Assembly: GCF_034424215.1 (NCBI RefSeq)
Contig: NZ_CP139960.1
Span: forward strand, 4,402,001 to 4,466,000
Direction of reading: 5' to 3'
DNA from: Niabella yanshanensis
GTDB taxonomy: Bacteria > Bacteroidota > Bacteroidia > Chitinophagales > Chitinophagaceae
DNA length: 64,000 nucleotides
The first letter of the stretch is position 1; the number at the start of each line of letters is the position of its first letter. The notes beneath the pieces were generated by a model that was not told where the DNA came from, ran no database searches, and worked only from the letters and a program-made list of their open reading frames with translations. This document shows positions 45,682-53,666 of this stretch, piece after piece. The position numbers and the translations under genes are program-made.

Positions 45682-46233
45682 TTAATTCATTCTGGGGTCA
45701 AGAGGAGCATTAATGATCAACTCATATTCACCACCCAGGTCTTTCAGCACATCTTTCCACAATTCTTTTTCATTACCGGAAAAAATAAATTTGGCGGGAG
45801 CGGGGGCAACAATCCAGGTTCTCTCTTCCATCTCAGCCTGTAACTGGCCGCCACTCCAGCCGCTATAGCCGAGAAAAAATCTTATTTTATTAAGGTCGGC
45901 GGTACGTGAGTTGATCAATTCGATTACTTTATCAAATTCTCCACCCCAAAAAAGCCCTTCCCCTATTTCTTTGCCGCCCGGAATAGCATCAGGGTATTGA
46001 TGTAAAAAGTGCAGCGTGTTAAGCTCAACAGGCCCTCCCTCGAAAACAGGTATTTTAAAGTCTTCCAGTTCCGGTACCAGCTCCTCTATGGCATAATCTA
46101 ATTTCCGGTTCAGCACAAACCCAAAACTGCCTTCTTCACTGTGCTCACAAAGAAATACAACTGTTCTTAAGAAGTTGGGATCGTCCAAATGCGGATTCGC
46201 TATTAATAATGTTCCACTGGCGGGTTCTATCAT
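45682..46233 (-). CDS. YqgE/AlgH-family protein
   Basis: 183 residues. Typical features are the start GTLLIANPHLDDPNFLRTVV with FLCEHSEEGSFGFVLNR following, the GGPVELNTLHFLH segment, and RFFLGYSGWSGGQLQAEMEE. The family has been linked to alginate gene regulation in Pseudomonas (AlgH), but the biochemical role is unclear. It is cytoplasmic and precedes the DUF4197 gene by 30 nt. Confidence 0.93.
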   Translation of the reverse strand: MIEPASGTLLIANPHLDDPNFLRTVVFLCEHSEEGSFGFVLNRKLDYAIEELVPELEDFKIPVFEGGPVELNTLHFLHQYPDAIPGGKEIGEGLFWGGEFDKVIELINSRTADLNKIRFFLGYSGWSGGQLQAEMEERTWIVAPAPAKFIFSGNEKELWKDVLKDLGGEYELIINAPLDPRMN

Positions 46234-46342
46234 GCAACCAATATAGGGATTTTTTACTAAATCTTTGGCCCGCGGGGACTTTTATAAAAAGTTAAATATA
46301 GGGTGCTTTTAAGGTATTCATGTTAAGCTTCGCTGCTATTAT

Positions 46343-46350
46343 TATATTTG
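46343..46350 (+). promoter_or_regulatory. -7 promoter box of the sensor kinase
   Basis: TATATTTG, an exact TAnnTTTG match, 5 nt before the GTG at 46356. It lies inside the longer open frame that begins at 46320 and therefore argues for the GTG start. Confidence 0.4.
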
Positions 46351-46355
46351 CTTTT

Positions 46356-47699
46356 GTGAAAAGATTATTCTCGTCCATAACTGTCTTAATTACGCTGTCT
46401 TTAGTGGGTATTATTGTGATGCAGGTGTCGTGGTTAAAGAACCTGATTACACTTCGTGAAGACCAGGTAAAACAGGAAATCGATAATGTATACCAGGCGC
46501 TCAGTAATGAGTTTGGACAAAAGCGTGATCAATTGATTAGCGAAGCCAGTCAGAACTATAGCAACCTTTTTTCCCAAAGAAATTTTTTTGATCCCTTTAA
46601 AACTATTTCAATTGGCGCTAAGCTGAGCACAGTTGAGATTGAAAAAATTGTACAGCGCGAGCTGGAAAAAGCCGGCTTAGGGAAAATGAAATATGAGTAT
46701 GCTTTTTTATCTGGTTTAACCGGACGGCCGAATATAGAGAAACAGTCTCCTGATTTTTTATTGGCTATGGAAGATAGTCTGCATAATTATAGCCCGAATT
46801 ATAGCCTAATCCGATCCCAACCAGGATCAGCATCTGATGGGATTACTAAAGACGAAGCTTTTGCATTGATTATTCTCAACTGGAAGTCGCATGTTACGCA
46901 ATCTATTGTCTGGAATCTTTTAATGGCGATACTGTTTACCCTGGTTATAGTTGCTGCATTTTATCTTACTGTTTACACCATGCTGCGGCAGAAAAAGCTG
47001 GGCGAGATAAAAAATGATTTCATTAATAATATGACCCATGAGTTTAAAACGCCTATTGCTACTATTTCGCTGGCAGTGGATGCTCTGAAGAATGAACGGG
47101 TAATGGGGGATAGGGATAAGCTTAATTATTTCAGTGGTATTATTAAGGAAGAGAACCAGCGAATGAATAAACAAGTGGAAACTATTTTAAAAGCATCACA
47201 GTTTGAAAAGCGGGAGGCTGAAATAGATTTAAAGCCCTTGCATGTACATGAGGTTATTGAGAATGTAGTGGATAACTTCCAGTTACAGTTGCATGAGAAA
47301 AACGGGGATTCGGTTCTCAGCCTTGAAGCTACCAAAGACCTGATCGATGCCGATGAAGTACATTTTACCAACCTGGTTAATAACCTGATCGATAATGCAG
47401 TTAAGTATTCCAAGGACAATGTTCCGATACAGCTAAAAATATCTACCTCCAATACCTCTAATGGTATTGTGATTAAATTCGAGGATAATGGAATCGGGAT
47501 GAGTCGTGAAACTCAAAAACGTATTTTTGAGAAGTTTTATCGCGCTCATACCGGTAACCTTCACAACGTGAAAGGCTTTGGTTTGGGGCTGAACTATGTT
47601 AAATCTGTAGCCGATTCCCATAACGGAACCGTAAAAGTGGATAGCGTTTTAGGCAGAGGGTCTGTATTTACCGTAGAATTTCCTTTGGCGAAAAATTAG
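46356..47699 (+). CDS. Sensor histidine kinase
   Basis: 447 residues from GTG 46356; an ATG at 46320 would add 12 hydrophobic residues. An N-terminal membrane helix (SSITVLITLSLVGIIVMQV), an extracytoplasmic region of about 160 residues and a second helix (LLMAILFTLVIVAAFYLTV) precede the kinase. Motifs are the H-box MTHEFKTPIATISL, N-box LVNNLIDNAVKYS, G1 KFEDNGIGMS and G2 GFGLGLNYVKS. No response regulator gene is adjacent, so its partner is encoded elsewhere. It is convergent with dcd and the stop codons overlap. Confidence 0.9.
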   Translation: MKRLFSSITVLITLSLVGIIVMQVSWLKNLITLREDQVKQEIDNVYQALSNEFGQKRDQLISEASQNYSNLFSQRNFFDPFKTISIGAKLSTVEIEKIVQRELEKAGLGKMKYEYAFLSGLTGRPNIEKQSPDFLLAMEDSLHNYSPNYSLIRSQPGSASDGITKDEAFALIILNWKSHVTQSIVWNLLMAILFTLVIVAAFYLTVYTMLRQKKLGEIKNDFINNMTHEFKTPIATISLAVDALKNERVMGDRDKLNYFSGIIKEENQRMNKQVETILKASQFEKREAEIDLKPLHVHEVIENVVDNFQLQLHEKNGDSVLSLEATKDLIDADEVHFTNLVNNLIDNAVKYSKDNVPIQLKISTSNTSNGIVIKFEDNGIGMSRETQKRIFEKFYRAHTGNLHNVKGFGLGLNYVKSVADSHNGTVKVDSVLGRGSVFTVEFPLAKN

Positions 47700-48232
47700 A
47701 ACCTGTTTTTCCACATCATGCTTTCCACCGGCTTTTCGGGCTGGCTGCTATACTTCGCGTTTTTCTTTTGGTTATATTTTATTTCAATATCCCCTTCCAC
47801 AGGGAAATAAATTAATTGCCCCACTGGCATGCCTTTGTATACTTTCACCGGTTGCTTCACAGATATTTCCAGCGTCCAGTGCCCGCAAAAACCTACATCG
47901 CCCTTGCCGGCAGTAGCATGAATGTCTATGCCCAAACGTCCGGTAGAAGACTTTCCTTCCAGGAAGGGAACATGCGCGTGCGTTTCTGTATATTCAAGTG
48001 TTACACCCAGGTAAAATATATGCGGATATAGAACAAATCCCTCGTCGGGTATTTCGAAGTATTCTATTTCATTGTGCTTTCTGGCATCTAATACATGTGC
48101 CCGGTAGGTAGCCAGCCATTTACCCAGATGGATATCATAGCTGTTACTGCCGAGGCACTCCCGGTCATAAGGCTTAATAACGATGGTGCCTTTATTCATT
48201 TCCTCTTGTATCCTGATGTCTGAAAGAATCAT
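47696..48232 (-). CDS. dcd: dCTP deaminase
   Basis: 178 residues from ATG 48232 (MILSDIRIQEEMNKGTIVI); the open extension to 48439 runs through the divergent gene. It converts dCTP to dUTP in pyrimidine nucleotide synthesis. The conserved ECLGSNSYDIHLG and the active-site region LEGKSSTGRLGIDIHATAGK, followed by GDVGFCGHWTLEI, are present. The length is normal. It diverges from the phosphopantetheinyl transferase gene, and its stop overlaps that of the convergent sensor kinase. Confidence 0.93.
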   Translation of the reverse strand: MILSDIRIQEEMNKGTIVIKPYDRECLGSNSYDIHLGKWLATYRAHVLDARKHNEIEYFEIPDEGFVLYPHIFYLGVTLEYTETHAHVPFLEGKSSTGRLGIDIHATAGKGDVGFCGHWTLEISVKQPVKVYKGMPVGQLIYFPVEGDIEIKYNQKKNAKYSSQPEKPVESMMWKNRF

Positions 48233-48292
48233 TTTTTTTGATTGACTGTTGGCGAATGCCCATGGACTTACCGGCCATCGACTATATTTGTG

Positions 48293-48300
48293 CAATATAA
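48293..48300 (+). promoter_or_regulatory. -7 promoter box of the phosphopantetheinyl transferase gene
   Basis: TATATTTG, an exact TAnnTTTG match, 16 nt before the ATG at 48317. It excludes the earlier open start at 48242. Confidence 0.45.
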
Positions 48301-48316
48301 AATTAATAGCCGCACT

Positions 48317-48928
48317 ATGCCTGTTTTTTTTCAACAAGATATTAATGAGCATACACGACTGGGTATCTGGAAGATAGACGAGGAGGAGGCTTATTTTAAG
48401 CAACTGGTACCTCTGCATCGCGAAGTGACACATCCTCATAAACGATTACAGCACCTGGCAGGACGGTTTTTATTGAAGTATCTTTTTCCCGATTTTCCTT
48501 CGCAGCAAGTGAAAATAGCCGATACCAGAAAACCCTTTTTAAGTGATGAAGCTTACCATTTTTCTATATCTCATTGCGGCGATTATGCTGCGGCCATCGT
48601 GAGCAAACATAGCAGGGTGGGTATTGATATAGAAATTCCCACTGACAAGGTATTGCGGGTAGAGCATAAATTTATAAGACCTGATGAGCAGGAATGGCTG
48701 AAGCCTTTAACGCTGGAAAAGGCCACGCAGGTATGGAGCGCCAAAGAAGCCGTATACAAATGGTATGGAGAGGGATTGGTAGATTTTAAACAGCATATTC
48801 AGCTAAAGGGCTACAAAAGCGCCAGTGTGTTTAATTGTTATTTTAGTAAGAATCAAACGGCAATGGATATTCACCTGGCCGTATTGCCTCCGCTTTGCCT
48901 GAGCTTTATATACTGCACATCATCCTGA
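48317..48928 (+). CDS. 4'-phosphopantetheinyl transferase superfamily protein
   Basis: 203 residues from ATG 48317. The two Mg/CoA-binding motifs are VGIDIEIPTD and WSAKEAVYKWYG; FSISHCGDYAAAIVS precedes them. This is the Sfp/AcpT type that loads carrier proteins of fatty acid, polyketide or non-ribosomal pathways. No carrier protein gene is nearby, and the type III polyketide synthase at 19.3 kb does not need one. The gene diverges from dcd. Confidence 0.88.
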   Translation: MPVFFQQDINEHTRLGIWKIDEEEAYFKQLVPLHREVTHPHKRLQHLAGRFLLKYLFPDFPSQQVKIADTRKPFLSDEAYHFSISHCGDYAAAIVSKHSRVGIDIEIPTDKVLRVEHKFIRPDEQEWLKPLTLEKATQVWSAKEAVYKWYGEGLVDFKQHIQLKGYKSASVFNCYFSKNQTAMDIHLAVLPPLCLSFIYCTSS

Positions 48929-48947
48929 AAAAGATAGGGTTTGTCTG

Positions 48948-50168
48948 CTATAGTGGTTCGTCGAAATCTAATAGGTTAAGGTCTACATTTTCCAGGCCGC
49001 TAATACCGTCAATGGAACCTCGTATATGTGTAGCATTGAGCAGTACTTTTTCCAGCTGTTTTTCTCTTGCTTTCCACAATCGTTCCATCGCATCTCTTTC
49101 TTTCTGAATACTCATTTTCATGCTCAGAAATCCTTCCCGTATCGCCTTCCATTGTTCTGCAAATTCCGGACTGGTTAAATAGCTATACAGCATATTCATC
49201 TTATCACCCTTGTTTTCCTGGCTTTTGGAAGCGTTGTAAATTCTAAAAATACCGTCCCGTAAAACCGATGCCAGGGCCCTGGCTTCCGAAAAACTGCAGA
49301 TCCACACGCCATCTTTTTCTCCAAAGCAATCCATTTCTTTAGGGTAGCGGCGGGTTACTAAAATGGCCATGTCTGCTCCCAAAGATCGCATATCTGCCTT
49401 TAGCTTTTCGATCCACTCACCCCCAAAGTTTTCAGCGCGTTTGCTTTCCCAGATGATGCGCCCGCATTCAGCGCCCAGGTTGTTTCGAACTACCTGTATA
49501 CAGTCTGCGCCCCGCACGCCTTTGCCTACTTCCTCAATCCGGTCAAATGGAAAAGAAGTGCTGAGCAATTCTTCGAGCGCCAGCTCCTGGCTTTCTCCCT
49601 GCAATTGCATGGAGCCCTGTTCCGCCTTGCGTTTCATTTCATTGGCCAGCTTTTTCTGGTCTTCCAATTGCTTTTCCAGTTCCCTCAATTTGAGCTGGTA
49701 TTCTGTTTCTTTTTGGGCCGACTTATCTGCTTCTATTTTTCGCAGGCTTTCGGCCAGTCTTTCTCTTTCTTCTGTCAGTTTCTTTTGAAGCGTTAGTTCC
49801 AGTTCGGCTTCCTTATTTTTTAATTCCTGCTGTTGTTTCAAAAATTCAGTTTCGCGCTGCCTGGAAAGCTTTAATTTCTCTTCATTTTCCTCGTTGACTT
49901 TTTGAAGCAGGGATAGTTTGTTTTCAAAATCACCGCTTACACTCTTCGTTATTTGTTCTTCGAGTTGTTTTTGCAAAGAGGTTTTCTCTGCCTGCAATTT
50001 TTGCAGCCATTCGGCTTCTTTCTTCTGAAGCTCAACCTGGTGCTCTTCGGTTTTTTTTCGTTGCCAGTCCGTAACCTTTGCACGAAGTTCCTTTTCCACT
50101 TCTTCCCTGATCGCTTCGTTGGGTTCAAATTCGCTGCCGCAGCTGGGGCATTTTATTTTTGTAGACAT
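48948..50168 (-). CDS. DUF2130 coiled-coil protein
   Basis: 406 residues. An N-terminal zinc-ribbon-like KCPSCGSEFEPNEAI is followed by about 190 residues of heptad-rich Glu/Lys/Gln coiled coil. The C-terminal DUF2130 domain has LLSTSFPFDRIEEVGKGVRG then ADCIQVVRN, GRIIWESKRAENFGGEWIEK and ADMAILVTRRYPKEM. The Asp/Glu/Lys spacing (D..., W-E-S-K) resembles a PD-(D/E)XK nuclease-like core, which is inference. Function unknown. Confidence 0.86.
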   Translation of the reverse strand: MSTKIKCPSCGSEFEPNEAIREEVEKELRAKVTDWQRKKTEEHQVELQKKEAEWLQKLQAEKTSLQKQLEEQITKSVSGDFENKLSLLQKVNEENEEKLKLSRQRETEFLKQQQELKNKEAELELTLQKKLTEERERLAESLRKIEADKSAQKETEYQLKLRELEKQLEDQKKLANEMKRKAEQGSMQLQGESQELALEELLSTSFPFDRIEEVGKGVRGADCIQVVRNNLGAECGRIIWESKRAENFGGEWIEKLKADMRSLGADMAILVTRRYPKEMDCFGEKDGVWICSFSEARALASVLRDGIFRIYNASKSQENKGDKMNMLYSYLTSPEFAEQWKAIREGFLSMKMSIQKERDAMERLWKAREKQLEKVLLNATHIRGSIDGISGLENVDLNLLDFDEPL

Positions 50169-50222
50169 TGATGCAATTTCAATAAATTATTGATAATAGA
50201 GAAATTCAAAATTGTCTTGCAT

Positions 50223-50256
50223 AAAAACAATAGCCATCCCGTTGAGGATGGCTATT
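50223..50256 (-). terminator. Terminator after the small Thr/Pro-rich protein gene
   Basis: A perfect 11-bp stem AATAGCCATCC (50229-50239) and GGATGGCTATT (50246-50256) around a 6-nt loop; the minus strand continues TTGTTTTTAT. Confidence 0.85.
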
Positions 50257-50282
50257 GCAACTAGCTAAAACAGTGGTACTGA

Positions 50283-50585
50283 TTAAGCTTCGTTTTCTTC
50301 TTCCGTTTTTAAATCATACTGCTTTGCATTCAGCAATTCTTTATTAGTTGCTGCGTAAAATGTATTTACATACCTGCCTATGGCGCTCGTAAGCGATGCT
50401 GCCTGTTCTATATTTGTTTTAGATATTGTTGTAGTGTCTGTCGGAACGCTTGTTGTATCTGTCGGAGTGGGCGTTTCCGTTGTATCAGGCACAGGCGTTT
50501 TTGTTGTGTCTGTCTGAGCCATGGCCGTTCCTAAAATAAAAGTAGAAGCTGCTACCAGTACAAATTTTGTTGCAATTTTTTTCAT
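50283..50585 (-). CDS. Small secreted Thr/Pro-rich protein, unknown
   Basis: 100 residues. The signal is MKKIATKFVLVAASTFILGTA ending AMAQ. A low-complexity segment of Asp-Thr-Thr and Thr-Pro repeats (TDTTKTPVPDTTETPTPTD) follows, then a short helical part SLTSAIGRYVNTFYAATNKE and an acidic tail. No family recognised. A repetitive linker followed by a helix suggests an envelope-attached or extracellular spacer protein. It is bounded by terminators and is likely monocistronic. Confidence 0.65.
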   Translation of the reverse strand: MKKIATKFVLVAASTFILGTAMAQTDTTKTPVPDTTETPTPTDTTSVPTDTTTISKTNIEQAASLTSAIGRYVNTFYAATNKELLNAKQYDLKTEEENEA

Positions 50586-50828
50586 GATATAAAGGTTTTA
50601 AAGTTTAATAATGATCACTTAGCTGTCTGGTTAGAGGAGCAAGTGTCTTCGATTAATAAAACGCAATATTGATACCATTATATACAAAGGTTTAGTTAAT
50701 AGAAACTATAATATTTCTAAAAGAGGGGCTATTTTTTTAGAAATATTAAATGGGTCCATCTAGTAATGTTTTATACTTTCTAAAATAGATCTTTACGCAT
50801 GATTATTAATTGTCTTTATACCGTTGTT

Positions 50829-50861
50829 AAAAAGAAAAGCCCCACATTTAGTTGTGGGGCT
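50829..50861 (-). terminator. Terminator after the SH3/BON-like gene
   Basis: AGCCCCACA (50839-50847) pairs with TGTGGGGCT (50853-50861) around a 5-nt loop; the minus strand continues TTTTCTTTTT. The rest of the 50586-50881 gap is AT-rich without visible features. Confidence 0.88.
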
Positions 50862-50881
50862 ATAACTATAAGTTTTATTAT

Positions 50882-51301
50882 TTATGCCAGCGGTTCAAGG
50901 TATTGAGCATACGCATATCCCTCTTCTCCGTCCTTAGTGCGAACCGACCACCAAAGATCGTTGGCTTTACTTACTAAAGTGATGATTTCATCTTTAGCGG
51001 CTTTGCCAACAATAGGCTGATCGGTGCCGGGTCCTTTCCTGATATTCAGGTTCGACTCCTGTGTAATAACACGGGCCTGGCTGCCGGCTTCTGCCCTGGC
51101 ATTCACATTTAGTATTAAATCTCCGCTTGCATAATTAGGGTCGATCTGGTTATAAACGTCCCAAAGCTGGTCTTTAGCTGCTCCGCTTGGAGCATCGCCG
51201 TCAATATATAGTACGCCATCCTGCTCTCTGACAGCTAGGTTGCTTACACCTGCTGCATTGGCAGCGTCAATTAATGCCTGGTATTTGTCCTGAAGTGCCA
51301 T
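50882..51301 (-). CDS. SH3-domain protein with BON-like N-terminus
   Basis: 139 residues without a signal peptide. Residues about 5-65 resemble a BON-type domain (VREQDGVLYIDGDAPSGAAK then DQLWDVYNQIDPNYASGDLI). Residues about 78-137 are a bacterial SH3 domain (SNLNIRKGPGTDQPIVGKAA, WWSVRTKDGEEGYAYAQYLE). The same combination of a BON-like and a peptidoglycan-type binding module is seen in YgaU-like proteins, where LysM replaces SH3. The next upstream gene encodes two BON domains, supporting a shared envelope-stress role, which is inference. Confidence 0.78.
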   Translation of the reverse strand: MALQDKYQALIDAANAAGVSNLAVREQDGVLYIDGDAPSGAAKDQLWDVYNQIDPNYASGDLILNVNARAEAGSQARVITQESNLNIRKGPGTDQPIVGKAAKDEIITLVSKANDLWWSVRTKDGEEGYAYAQYLEPLA

Positions 51302-51397
51302 AATATTTTTTTGATTTGTTAGGATTGTGATTCAATAAACAAGTAGCGGATAATGTTGCATAGGTGTATTCCTGTAACATCTCCATCAGCAATCTAC

Positions 51398-51895
51398 TTA
51401 TTTTACAGTTAAGCTTTTGCTTTCAACTTTTTTAGGCTTAGTGGACTGAACTTTTTGCATCAAAGTTTTCAAGTCGTTTTTCGCAATTTCGCCTGTTAGC
51501 GTAACCACTCCGTCAGTTACAGATGCCTGTACGGTAGGATGGTCTTTGATAGCATCGGTGATAGCAGTTTTTAAAGAATCGTCAGCTGTGATAACTACCG
51601 GGGCAGGAGGAGGTGGTGGAGGTGCAACTGAAGTTTGATTTTGCACACTTTTAATTCCTTCAACGCCTTTAACGGCAGATTCTGCAGCAGCCTGGGCCGC
51701 CGGATCTTTCAATTCACCAGAGATCGTTGCTACGCCATCTTTTACTTCTACCATTGCGCCTGTTAAATCAGGATTTGCGCTGATGGCGGCTTCAGCAGCA
51801 GTTTTAAGATCGGCGTCGCTTTTGCCTTTGCAGGAGGGCAGGGCAAACGAGAATGCAACAATGGCAATAATGGCCAGAATTCTTTTCATTTTCAT
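51398..51895 (-). CDS. Lipoprotein with two BON domains
   Basis: 165 residues. The signal MKMKRILAIIAIVAFSFALPS is followed by a lipobox Cys and KGKSD. Two BON domains (about 26-90, ISANPDLTGAMVEVKDGVAT with ISGELKDPAAQAAAESAVKG; and about 105-162, KDHPTVQASVTDGVVTLTGE) are separated by a six-proline linker. BON domains bind membrane lipids or help osmotic tolerance in OsmY-like proteins. It is 96 bp upstream of the SH3/BON gene, same strand. Confidence 0.88.
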   Translation of the reverse strand: MKMKRILAIIAIVAFSFALPSCKGKSDADLKTAAEAAISANPDLTGAMVEVKDGVATISGELKDPAAQAAAESAVKGVEGIKSVQNQTSVAPPPPPPAPVVITADDSLKTAITDAIKDHPTVQASVTDGVVTLTGEIAKNDLKTLMQKVQSTKPKKVESKSLTVK

Positions 51896-51997
51896 TGAGA
51901 TTTTAGTAGTTATTAAAAAAAAATGCTAAGCGAATATAATCGAAATCGATGCCAGTTTTCAGCCACCAGGGCTAATATTTTTATTATTATTGTAATA

Positions 51998-52681
51998 TTA
52001 ACACACGGCATTCTTTAAGGCTTCTTTGTCCGTTAAAGCAATCGCTTTGGCATCTGTCTTAATAAAGCCTGATTCGATAAATTCATTTATGGTCTTATAT
52101 ACTGTTTCATAAGCGGTGCCCACATAAGCGGCTATATCCTGCCGGCTGGCGACAAAGGCGATAAATCCTTTTTCGTTGATCCCGAATTTGTTTTCCAGGG
52201 CCAGCAATGCATTGGCTAATCTGGCCCTCACTGTCATATGAGCCAGGTTACGCATCCTTATTTCAGAATGCATCAGCTCATCAGCCATGAACATCATAAA
52301 CTGGTAAGCAAAAAGGTGATTGGTTTTGAAAGTAGCTTCAAAAAAATCAAGGGTAATATATATCAGTGTTACAGGTGTGAGGGCGGTAGCTGTAATAGGG
52401 TATTGGTTAGTGGAGCTGCTTAATCCGCGGTGTCCGAGTATGTCCTGGTTATGGGCAAACCTAAGAATCAGCTCTTTTTCCTGGTCCCATAATTTATGCA
52501 CTTTAACAACACCGTTCAGCATAAAGTAAATACCACTTACCGGGGCGCCTTCCGTAAAAATAATTTCTCCTTTTTTATAGTGATGTACCTGTGTATGGGT
52601 GTCGAGCGCCGGCCACCACTCCTTCATACAATATTGATGTAGAAAAGAATATTGTGTCTCAACGGTTTTTTTTATACGCAT
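51998..52681 (-). CDS. Crp/Fnr-family transcription regulator
   Basis: 227 residues from ATG 52681; a TTG two codons earlier is possible. The cyclic-nucleotide-type beta barrel is seen at HHYKKGEIIFTEGAPVSGIY and the C-terminal helix-turn-helix at ASRQDIAAYVGTAYETVYKT. The cysteine set of FNR is absent, so it is not an iron-sulfur oxygen sensor. Its gene follows cobA by 26 nt and is divergent from the nitrite/nitrate operon, which makes it the likely regulator of that operon, though this is from position only. Confidence 0.86.
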   Translation of the reverse strand: MRIKKTVETQYSFLHQYCMKEWWPALDTHTQVHHYKKGEIIFTEGAPVSGIYFMLNGVVKVHKLWDQEKELILRFAHNQDILGHRGLSSSTNQYPITATALTPVTLIYITLDFFEATFKTNHLFAYQFMMFMADELMHSEIRMRNLAHMTVRARLANALLALENKFGINEKGFIAFVASRQDIAAYVGTAYETVYKTINEFIESGFIKTDAKAIALTDKEALKNAVC

Positions 52682-52706
52682 AATCAATAAAGATATATCA
52701 TCTTCT

Positions 52707-53471
52707 TTATTTATGCGCGTGGTGTAAGAACTGGTGTACCTGTTTCTGAACGGATAATTCGGTAGCCAGGTTTACCACTTCACCGATAATAATAATAGCG
52801 GGGTTTTCCAGTCCTGCATGTTGTGATCTGAAATAGATGTCTTTTACTTGTCCTGTTATCATCTTTTGATGGGGCAAGGTACCGTTTTGTATAATAGCAG
52901 CCGGAGTCTCGCCTTTCCCGTGTAGGGCGAAGAGCTCTGTAATTTGCTCCAGCTTGCTCATGGCCATTAATATAATAACGGTAGCGCTTGATTGGGCTGC
53001 TAATTGAATATCTGACGAAAGGTCTCCGTTTCTGGTGGTGCCGGTAACCACCCAAAAGCTTTCGTTGGTGCCCCTGGCTGTTAGCGGTATCATTTGTGAT
53101 GCAGGCACGGCCAGGGCGCTGGAGATGCCGGGTACTACTTCAATCTCAATTCCTGCACCTTGTGCGGTTTCTATCTCTTCCCAGGCGCGTCCGAATACAA
53201 AAGGGTCGCCTCCTTTCAATCTTACAACACATTCACATTTTTGTGCATATTCTAATATAAGGTTATTGATCTCTGACTGGCTTAAAGCGTGGCAACCAAA
53301 TCTTTTGCCCACAAACTGCCTTACACAGCGGGGGTTACTGTAAGATAGCAGTTCATCATTGGCCAGGGCATCATATAGTATTACATCAGCCTCACGCAGT
53401 TTCTTTATTGCTTTTACGGTGATCAGATCCGGATCTCCCGGACCTGCGCCGATTAAAATTAGTTTGCTCAT
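52707..53471 (-). CDS. cobA: Uroporphyrinogen-III C-methyltransferase
   Basis: 254 residues. The SAM-dependent tetrapyrrole methylase signature is clear: LILIGAGPGDPDLITVKAIK at the N-terminus, VRLKGGDPFVFGRAWEE, and EVVPGISSALAVPA. It converts uroporphyrinogen III to precorrin-2, the start of siroheme. The adjacent nirB product needs siroheme, which explains the divergent placement. The dehydrogenase/ferrochelatase half of CysG is not fused, so that step must be encoded elsewhere. Confidence 0.94.
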   Translation of the reverse strand: MSKLILIGAGPGDPDLITVKAIKKLREADVILYDALANDELLSYSNPRCVRQFVGKRFGCHALSQSEINNLILEYAQKCECVVRLKGGDPFVFGRAWEEIETAQGAGIEIEVVPGISSALAVPASQMIPLTARGTNESFWVVTGTTRNGDLSSDIQLAAQSSATVIILMAMSKLEQITELFALHGKGETPAAIIQNGTLPHQKMITGQVKDIYFRSQHAGLENPAIIIIGEVVNLATELSVQKQVHQFLHHAHK

Positions 53472-53666
53472 AATGTATTATAAATAAATATATGTAATAT
53501 TATTTTATTAAAAGTACAAAATATTATTGTTATTGTATTATATTTGATATATAAAATTATTAATTATTTATTCTTTTTTGAACTGATTTCTTGAAAATAG
53601 TTTATATAGTTTAAATGTTAATATAAATATTGCCTGCCATTTTTCTTAAATCACAAAACGACATTT
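53472..53666. promoter_or_regulatory. AT-rich divergent control region between cobA and nirB
   Basis: 195 bp, strongly AT-rich, between divergent cobA and nirB. A plus-strand TATATTTG (53539-53546) matches TAnnTTTG and could start nirB with a leader of about 115 nt. Inverted AT-rich words are present but no unambiguous Crp/Fnr palindrome could be fixed by eye. Confidence 0.4.

Noticed and set aside
53472-53666. Possible Crp/Fnr operator in the cobA-nirB gap
   Set aside because: The region is so AT-rich that several weak palindromes fit; none stands out.
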